DNA from: Metallyticus violacea
Lineage: Eukaryota > Arthropoda > Insecta > Mantodea > Metallyticidae
Length of the DNA stretch: 64,000 nt
Direction: 5' to 3'
Assembly (NCBI GenBank): GCA_030762175.1
Contig: CM060846.1
Span: 185,186,041 to 185,250,040, forward strand
Below the pieces are notes generated by a model that was not told where the DNA came from, searched no databases, and saw only the letters and a list, made by a program, of their open reading frames with translations. Shown here piece by piece: positions 56,991-64,000 of this stretch; the first letter of the stretch is position 1; each line of letters starts with the position of its first letter. The position numbers and the translations under genes are program-made.

Positions 56991-57599
56991 ATTGCCATCA
57001 AATGTAGCAGGTTGCAGAAATGGGATGGAGAATATGATATTCTTTCAAAAATTTCAAATGGAAATTTGAATTGGGAAGCAAACAGTAGAAATATATTTAT
57101 AATGAAAACATTAGCAGATAAATGCTTAAAGGATAAAAGAGTTAAACTGTATAAGGCATTTGTGGATTTAGAGAAAGGGTATGATAGGATTGAGTTACAA
57201 TTATAATGGTATAAATTATAAGCAAAGAAGTTAATCAGCATATGGTAAACATTATTAAAGCACTGTATAAGAAAAATATATTTTGTGTGAGATTTGAGGA
57301 AGGTGTAGAACCAGAGAGATTAAGCAAAGGAAGGGTTTATGGCAAGGGTGTAAATCAACTTCAAATCTTTTCAATCTATAAATTGATGATGTATTACTAG
57401 GAATAAGGAAGAACAATAATTTATGATAGTTATAAATAATACTGTAATTCCTGGATTATTATTTGCAGATGATTTGGTAGTAAGGCCAATTACAGTAAAG
57501 GGTTTAAAACAATATCTTCAGGAATTAGATAAATGCTGTAATGAATGGAATTTAAATGTAAATTAAAACAGTATTTATTGGCTTCACACCTCCAATAAT

Positions 57600-58700
57600 T
57601 GATAATATAGCAGTCATCAATTTTAATACTATAAATTTAATCATATGAATTTTATTTGCTTGTTTCAGTAAAATTACAGGTTTGTAGTAATGTTCCAAAT
57701 ATTCTCTAGCAAGAGTGCACTTATATTAAAGATGGTATGTTCATCTTGTCAAAAGGAATATAAAAACATGTACTCTTTTGTAACCATTATTATTATTTAG
57801 CTATATTTGTACAAGATGCATCATGTCCCGTTACGTTCCTGAGGGTAGGATCCAGAAGACTTATCTTTTGTTATGTTAGCTAAGAGGGAAATTAAAAACT
57901 GCCATTGTTAGAAGAAAAGCATAGGTGTATACAAACCTGTAACCTTTAGAAGGGAGAAGCTAACTGTAAATTGTACAAAGAAGAGTGAATAGACACATTT
58001 TTAAGTAATATTTAATACAATAGCCAATCGAGAAGACCATAGGAAAGCATCTAATAACCAATAGGAAGACGAGATCACAAGAAATGTTCTAGAATATTCT
58101 ACGGCAAAATTTCAAAAATCAAAAACAGCATCTGGACTGACAGACTTTGATAGTCATATAAAAGAAATCTCAAGGCCTGGCGCTACTTGACTTCTTACTT
58201 AACTGAATGCTTGACTTAGTTGTCGCGCTTGTTGCATGCTTGTGTTGGTTGTTACTAGTTGTTATTTGTTCTTGTCCTTAAGACAGATTTATTTCAGTTT
58301 TGCAATTCTAGTTCAATTACACCTCATTATTAGATACTTTGTTACAATTAGGAAAAGTCGAATGTAGGTCGAAATTTAATTCTGAGAAATGCATAGTGAA
58401 TATTGAATCTAGCGCATAGATAGTGAAAGTTAATGGTGAATATTGCCAAGTAGTGATAACGTGAATATTTATGAAGAGTGAACAGTATCGACAAGTGTAG
58501 AAGATAGGAACCTCACGAGTACAAAAAGTTTAATGCCCCTATGTTATTTAAGCTAAAAGACAAATCTTCATTAAATATAGAAGTGAACTAATAGGTCCAA
58601 GGTTCTCAGGAACTTCCAGTGATGCCCAGAGTTAGGAAAGATACAGACAGTAATAAATTGTGCTTCTAAATAAAATTACGAAGCTTCTTAATATCTGGTC
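57600..58700. other. Unassigned segment around the promoter-like cluster, possible LTR
   Basis: 57820-58690 is less AT-rich than neighbours and has a promoter-like core. No primer-binding site, paired LTR or protein domain was recognised, so its nature is open. Confidence 0.35.
58020..58165 (+). promoter_or_regulatory. Promoter-like cluster: two CCAAT boxes, heat-shock element, TATA box
   Basis: CCAAT occurs near 58024 and 58058. A perfect three-unit heat-shock element TTCTAGAATATTC lies at 58087-58099 (alternating TTC, GAA, TTC at 5-bp spacing). A canonical TATAAAAG lies at 58157-58164. Spacing and order resemble animal Hsp promoters or heat-responsive LTRs. A transcript would start near 58190. 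No Hsp coding sequence follows; the first ATG (58207) opens only a 24-codon ORF. It could instead be an LTR promoter. Confidence 0.5.
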
Positions 58701-60190
58701 AGCTGTCCAATTCCTTCTCCCCCTGGTCCATAACTAGAAAATTCCAGCATACTTATCAACAAGCTCAGCCAAGGCATCAACACTTCTGAATATGTTGAAC
58801 TGCTGTTTGAGCAACATTTGCAAAAGTGCCCTCAGTGACTGCAGCACATGCCTTTTCAATTTTTAGTTCTATTTATTGTGATGTTTTCCCATTTTTTAAG
58901 ATTTTTTGCATTAAAATACATAATGGGGTAGAATTTGTGTTTAAAGTATTCCTTATGTCTTACTTGGATGATTAAATGTTGTTAATGTATTCATCTTTAG
59001 TATTTATGTCTTTGCTTCATTAAACACAGATTTTTATTTTCAAATATGTTTAAAAATTAATGTTTTGCTTTTTTGCCACTCAGTGTATATCTGGATTGGT
59101 TTTCGTAACCTGTAAAGTGAAGGAATGTTTTTGGATCATTTTACTTGAAGATTAGTTCCATTTGTGTGCAGTTTCAAAATTCCTCTATTAATTTGCCTGC
59201 TTTGGTGTGAATGCTACATCCCCATCTAGGTGAATGTCCAGTTAAGTTACAAGATATAGTTAATATAGTTAATATATAGTTAATATTTATTTCTAATACG
59301 TGTAAATTTAAAGTTGTATTAAAAAGTGAACTACAAATGGCATAACTACACAACTTTGATCTGTTTTTCATACTTCAATTTTCACTATTTCTGATTTATC
59401 TACAGAGTTCATGGTTTCAATTAATTTGAATTTGGAAGTTATGTCTAATCTTATTCCATTTATGATGCCACTTGCAATTTGCCTATTTTTGTGCATGTGT
59501 TTTATATTTTAGTTTTTAATACTGAAATATTTTTAGTATCTTCAGTTATATTTGATTTTGTAATAATGAACCAATCAATTTCATTTTGTTGTATCATTTA
59601 ATTGATTACAGCCATTTTGCTCTGAAACATGCTACCTGCATTCCATTGCATTATCTTCATAATATCTGGGAAACAGTTGCCTAAAGGACAGTTCATTTCA
59701 GTTGGATTTATGGAGCTTTAACAAAAGCTCTTTATTACTTTGTTGCAGCTACCAATATTTGATGATCCAGTCCCAGGAAGCACTATTTGGAGGTATTAAA
59801 AATAGTCTTTTGTTTGTAAGTGTAAAGTAGGTACTCAATGCAACTCCATGTTCATATACCGCTGGAACATTAAGCAATTCAGATATTAGCCACCTCTTTA
59901 AACATGGTTTAAGGCAGGTATGTCAAATTTGCAGTTCCATACATTTTCTTTTGCAACTATTCTCTAAAATAAAAATTATATTTTATATTTTACCATAAAA
60001 ACCAATCTGTCAAAGTCACTGCAATGTGATCACTCTTGCTGTGTTGGTATATCTGTAATATATCTGAAGGCAAATGCACTACTAAAGACATTCTTTTTTT
60101 GGCAGATTAACCATATGGGTGATCCATTTGTTTTGCAGCATGCTAACTACATATTTCTTCTGGATTGTGCAAATTCAAACACGTTCTACC
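58700..60190. other. Unassigned stretch
   Basis: A short A/T-rich TATAGTTAA triplication lies near 59260-59285. No gene was recognised. Confidence 0.45.
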
Positions 60191-60307
60191 ATGTACTACT
60201 TAAATGTAAATTGGAACTGCACAGTGAAGCTAATCATAATAATTGATATCATTGTATGATTCAGTTGACTACACACTCTTAAAGCCTTACTTACTTTCAT
60301 AAATGTA

Positions 60308-60350
60308 TGGAACCGGTTTCAAGAACATATAGTTCCCATCTTCAACCAAA
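60308..60350 (-). ncRNA. Hammerhead-like motif, left arm of hypermutated PLE (C3 to T)
   Basis: TTGAAGA replaces CTGAAGA; the GAAAC part is intact. The substitution is itself of the C-to-T type seen across the element. Confidence 0.45.
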
Positions 60351-60629
60351 CTAAAGTTCAACTATCAAATTATTCATTAAACTATGGGAATATATATTCT
60401 ACTCTAATGATAATATAATAAACTTATAATTTATATTTTTATCCCCGACAATATCAAAATTCATTATACTATCTTTATATTTATAAATATAAATTTTCTC
60501 CTTGGTTACTAATTCCATAAATCCTTATACTAATTTTAATAATTTTACTTTATTTATTATATTATAATTTTATGCTCAAAAATAATATACTACTACTAAT
60601 TTCTCTATTTACTTATACTTTATCTTTAA

Positions 60630-61915
60630 AGACATAAAATTGCATCCCTCTGACACTCTTATATCTTTTGACGTAGAATCTTTGTTTCCGAGTATACCAA
60701 AAGAAAAACTCCAGATTTATCTACATGATTGACTAAAAACAAGTGGAATTAATGATACATACATAAAAGAATATATCAAATTGATAGAAATTTGCATAAA
60801 TCAATTCTTTTTTATTTTTAAAGGAAATTTTTATAAATAATATGTAGGATTTATAATGAGCAGCCCCTTATCTCCATTTTTAGTTAACCTCTTTATGAGT
60901 AGATTTGAAATATATATCAACACAGTTTATTTATACATATTTAAGGTATGGTATAGATATGTAGATGATATATTTGTCATAGTTAATAAAAAATTCATTG
61001 ACGATGTTTTAAAATTTTTAAATATATAAGATATAAATATATCATTTATACATGAAATAGAAATAGATAATATGTTGCCATTCTGGGTATTAAAATAATG
61101 AAATGTTAATAAAATTTTAAATTTGGAATATATAGAAAGAATATATATGTAGATAATTATATTAAAGCAGATAGTTTTAATTTCACAGTGCACAAATATG
61201 CAGTAATTAATAGTTTTAATATATTGGCTAGTTAACCTATAAATTAGTAAAGAAGAATATTTTAGTGAATATAAATAAATAGAAGAAATAGTAGTTAAAA
61301 ATGGTTTTAAAAGAGAATTAGTATATAAAAAGGTGCAGAAATTTAAGAGATAAAAACATATCAAAGAAACCACAACACTTCCAGCAAGAAAAGATAAGTT
61401 AATTTTTAAAAAATTCACATATCATCCATGGCCCACAAAAAAATTTCAGAATATTCTTAAAGATTTTAATATTAGGTTGGCACCGATTAATAGATTTAAT
61501 GTTAAAAATTTATTGATAGATAATGTTAATGATAGTATTTTATAAGAAGAAAAATCAGGTATTTATAAAATAAATTGTGTAGAATGTGAAAAAATGTATA
61601 TTGGAAAATAAAGAGAAATATAGGTATATGGTTAAAGGAATATTTTAGGAAAATAAAGTATAAGTAAATAGAGAAATTAGTAGTAGTATATTATTTTTGG
61701 ACATAAAATTATGATATAATAAATAAAGTAAAATTATTAAAATTAGTATAAGGATTTATGGAATTAGTAACCTGGGAGAAAATTTATATTTATAAATATA
61801 AAGATAGTATAGTGAATTTTGATATTGTCGGGGATAAAAATATAAATTATAAGTTTATTATATTGTCATTAGAGTAGAATATATATTCCCACAGTTTAAT
61901 GAATGATTTGATTGT
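60630..61915 (+). pseudogene. PLE RT and GIY-YIG, hypermutated copy
   Basis: In order: SFDVESLFPSIP (about 60670-60705), SSPLSPFLVNLFMSRFE (about 60860-60910, where the sister has GSPLSPFLANLFM), WYRYVDDIFVIVNKK (about 60950-60990), MLPF (about 61070), then a linker and GIY-YIG region full of stops: YWKIKRNIG replaces YIGKTKRNIG, and KEYFRKI replaces KEHFRNI. Most lesions are C-to-T, such as Gln to stop, Ala to Val, Thr to Ile and His to Tyr. It extends further 5' than the sister copy, so it is useful for motif A. Confidence 0.85.
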
Positions 61916-61931
61916 TAAATTTTAGTTTGGT

Positions 61932-61975
61932 TGAAGATGGGAACTAAATGTTCTCGAAACTGGTTCCATATATTT
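61932..61975 (+). ncRNA. Hammerhead-like motif, right arm of hypermutated PLE (C3 to T)
   Basis: TTGAAGA, stem II GGGAAC/GTTCTC and GAAAC. The catalytic C3 is lost by C-to-T, as in the left arm. Confidence 0.45.
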
Positions 61976-62140
61976 ATGAAAAGCAAGTAAAGCTTTAAGA
62001 GTTTGTAGTTCAACTGAATCATATAATGATATCAATTAATAAGTTCTACCATCTTTCATTGATTTATTTAAGTCACCATTTTGCAAGCTAACAAAAAGTT
62101 CTGCAGTTTTCATACTGTTTGAGTTGGTTATACTGTAGTG

Positions 62141-62442
62141 TTGATTGATGATTGATTTATTTATGGATGCTCTTTAACATCTCAGGTCATCAGCGTCCCA
62201 TTCAACTCAGGGCGTGAAATGGCTAACAAATTTTGCTCAGAGGCCTCTCTTTCAGGCTTGAAGTTCTTTTTCATGCCGTAAATGTACCACATGGGACCCA
62301 CGGCTTTACTTCCCTTCCGAAGGAAGCCATACTTAGGATTTTTTCGCCTGAAAAAATCCATCAGTCCTGGTCAGGTTCGAACCCGCATTCTTGGGTGTAG
62401 GAGGCAAAAATGGTAACCACTACACCACCAGGACCGACATAC
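62141..62442 (-). mobile_element. SINE family B, full length
   Basis: Minus-strand copy with tail at the left, tRNA-like head ending at about 62438 and body blocks shared with the family. A 12-bp duplication TATACTGTA(G/A)TG lies at 62129-62140 and 62443-62454. Unlike the PLE 100 bp upstream, it shows no excess of C-to-T. Confidence 0.93.
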
Positions 62443-62454
62443 TATACTGTAATG

Positions 62455-64000
62455 TGAAGATAAACAATGTTTATTTGGCAGTTTGGATTTAATAAGATCA
62501 TTAAATAAATAGTTTTGAGTTATGATAGCATGATTTCTGGCATGCTGTTAGTTTTCAAAGCCATCCAGTAAAAGAAAAGTTGGTGATAAAGGGTGAAAAA
62601 AAAAAAATTCCAGAAAGATGGAAACTATGTTACTTTTTCATTGGTGGAGGTTAAAGATGAGAAATATTTTTTAAAAACTCTATTAAATGCAGATTTATTG
62701 GTTACATAACTACCTTCTTGTCTCACATAACCCACTTGAAATATATTAGTTAAAAGCCAATTGTTGATGGAATTACAAACCAATGAAAACCATAAGTTTT
62801 TAGCAAAACTTGATACACACTCTTGATTAGTGAAAGTAAATATTGATAACATAAACTGCATTATAGATGAAAGATATAAATTTGTGATAAAGCTCAAATA
62901 ATGAACATGAGCTTTCTGCTGAAAGGAACAATGCAAAGTTACATTTTGCTCCATATTAATTTGTGATTATTGCTCAGTTCTTCACCAGACTTCTCATGGA
63001 CAAGATTGCAGTAAAAGTCAAGTCCATTACACCTGTAATAGGGGAGGTTCATAAAATTAATTCTGAAAACGACATACCTGTGACTGAGCATGCCAGTGGT
63101 AGGAAGCCCAGCGAGAACAAGAAAGTGCCAGCTAATGCATGTTTATATGACTTCCAGATATACCAGTGAATCCAAATGCTTTAGGGGGAAAAAAAAAATG
63201 CAAGGCAGCCAATTTAATTTATGGTGGTATTACAACTTTTCATCATCATAAAGCTCTTTAACAAAATTGACCTGGATAATGTCGATAAAATTAAGTTCAT
63301 GGAAATCACATCACTAAAATAAAACAAATTAGATTGAAGAAAAGAAGTGAAAAGAAATCACATGGTTTACTGTAAAGTATAGAATAAAGAATAAAAATGA
63401 TAGATATTACCTGTATGAGATCAACATTCCAAGCCATAACAAGGATGTCTAAAGAGAGACTCTCACATTTGGCCAGCAGATACCATGCTACAGAAATGTT
63501 GACAGTTCTGAATGTGTTACAGATAAAGAAGCATCAAATGCTATATAAAGATTAAGAAGTAAAGAATCTGAAATCCAGCACATACAGGTGATGCTATGAA
63601 AGAACTAAACTCATTAATTATTTTTAAATACCAAAAGCACCCAAAGAATTTTTGCTGCTGAAGTCAATTTAAGTAAATTAGTACATTACAAACTGTGCAT
63701 GAAATTATTAACACCAGTAATTGTATAAAATATAGTGAGCTTTTGTAACAGTGATGTCAAGTATTAACATTTTAAAAAAATTCAGTCACTGGTGGGGTGT
63801 ATGTTACAATCTTGATTAAATTTTTTTAAAATGTTATTAACACTATTTGAAATCTGTAGATATAGTCATGGAAATTACACAGGAAGGATGCACAGTCACA
63901 GTGCATTAAAAAGTTGGCTTAGCTGGCAGCTTAGAGACTAGCCACTTTCTGTATTTCATTTCAGCATGACAGAATACACCTTGAAATAATTATTTCCAGG
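62455..64000. other. Unassigned right end
   Basis: No element or gene identified. An acceptor-like TTTCATTTCAG ends at 63964 and the frame after it stays open to the edge, but nothing links it to ATG4. Confidence 0.45.

Larger units (their letters stand above)
54200..57590 (+). mobile_element. LINE family B copy with three insertions
   Basis: Readable pieces: a pre-RT region from about 54250, EKWLEYFEMLYSEH (about 55285-55325), YVPENWRS (about 55550-55574), then WRKAII (about 55631), then after a mariner SRNIFIMKTLADKCLKDKR, LYKAFVDLEKGYDRIEL (about 57147-57200) and LLFADDLV (about 57450-57478). Inserted in it are SINE-B (54984-55279), a ~45-bp LINE 3' end (55574-55618) and a mariner (~55700-56990). 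Dead, with many stops. Confidence 0.8.
60193..62042. mobile_element. Penelope-like element inverted dimer, family P2, C-to-T hypermutated
   Basis: The left arm (60193 to ~60620) is an inverted copy of the terminal repeat plus endonuclease tail. The right arm (~60620-62042) runs + from the RT (ISFDVESLFPSIP, motif A) through the GIY-YIG region to the terminal repeat. The 10-bp duplication GTTCTACCAT lies at 60183-60192 and 62043-62052. Against the P2 copy at 26160-27740, nearly all differences are C in that copy and T here, on the sense strand, in both arms. Many CAA/CAG codons have become stops. RT motif C (YRYVDDIFVI) survives. Confidence 0.88.

Noticed and set aside
59749..59800. Possible ATG4 terminal exon after a TTGTTGCAG acceptor
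   Set aside because: Phase 0 is compatible and it reads LPIFDDPVPG before a stop, but it has no resemblance to ATG4C/D C-termini that I can defend.
60927..61418. Longest minus-strand open frame (163 codons)
   Set aside because: It is the antisense of the hypermutated PLE. The composition of that copy removes stops on the opposite strand, so the frame is an artefact.
62963..63169. Small plus-strand open frame reading VIGEVHKINSEN
   Set aside because: No recognised domain, no splice or promoter context, and a length expected by chance.
63965..64000. Possible exon start at the window edge
   Set aside because: Good acceptor, but only 12 codons are visible and no similarity to ATG4; it cannot be assessed here.

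Overview
This is a eukaryotic window, AT-rich (roughly two thirds A+T by eye) and dominated by transposable elements. It contains one recognisable host gene. Three spliced exons on the + strand (1585-1661, 7958-8194, 51410-51606) encode the middle and catalytic C-terminal part of an autophagy cysteine protease of the ATG4C/ATG4D type. Reading phase is preserved across both introns. Those introns are about 6.3 kb and 43.2 kb, and both are filled with transposons. The N-terminal exons (with the catalytic cysteine) lie left of the window. The last exon was not identified. Long introns, mariner/Tc1 and hAT DNA transposons, R1-, RTE- and CR1/Jockey-like LINEs, several tRNA-derived SINE families and many Penelope-like elements (PLEs) with GIY-YIG endonuclease suggest a large-genome arthropod, probably an insect. 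That placement is inference.

Layout. 1-1490: 3' half of a LINE with RNase H. 1585-1661: ATG4 exon. 3296-4010: PLE fragment. 5010-6480: LINE RT remnant. 7958-8194: ATG4 exon. 8367-11662: head-to-head PLE dimer. 12.5-13.9 kb: two SINEs. 14.4-15.1 kb: LINE RNase H fragment (-). 15.5-17.95 kb: mariner split by an LTR remnant. 18.0-24.3 kb: two CR1/Jockey-like LINEs, the first broken by a SINE, a small PLE piece and a young PLE. 25.5-33.3 kb: SINEs, a PLE, an RTE-like LINE (-), hAT and Tc1 remnants and another LINE (-). 35.2-37.4 kb: R1-like LINE with an inverted 5' part. 38.9-39.9 kb: internally deleted mariner. 41-48.9 kb: LINE, PLE and SINE pieces. 51410-51606: ATG4 catalytic exon. 52.2-57.6 kb: SINEs plus a LINE interrupted by a SINE, a tiny LINE 3' end and a mariner. 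About 58.0-58.2 kb: CCAAT / heat-shock-element / TATA promoter-like cluster without a recognised gene. 60193-62042: PLE dimer. 62141-62442: SINE.

The most unusual signal is the PLE at 60193-62042. Against its sister copy at about 26160-27740, its differences are overwhelmingly C-to-T on the element's sense strand, with very few G-to-A. That is a strand-asymmetric hypermutation signature, and it turns CAA codons into stops. The PLEs also carry hammerhead-ribozyme-like motifs in their terminal repeats. Several copies keep the catalytic core, and one 521-bp insertion carries two intact cores in opposite orientation, between arms of about 150 bp that look identical and a 13-bp target-site duplication. 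All boundaries and counts were read by eye.
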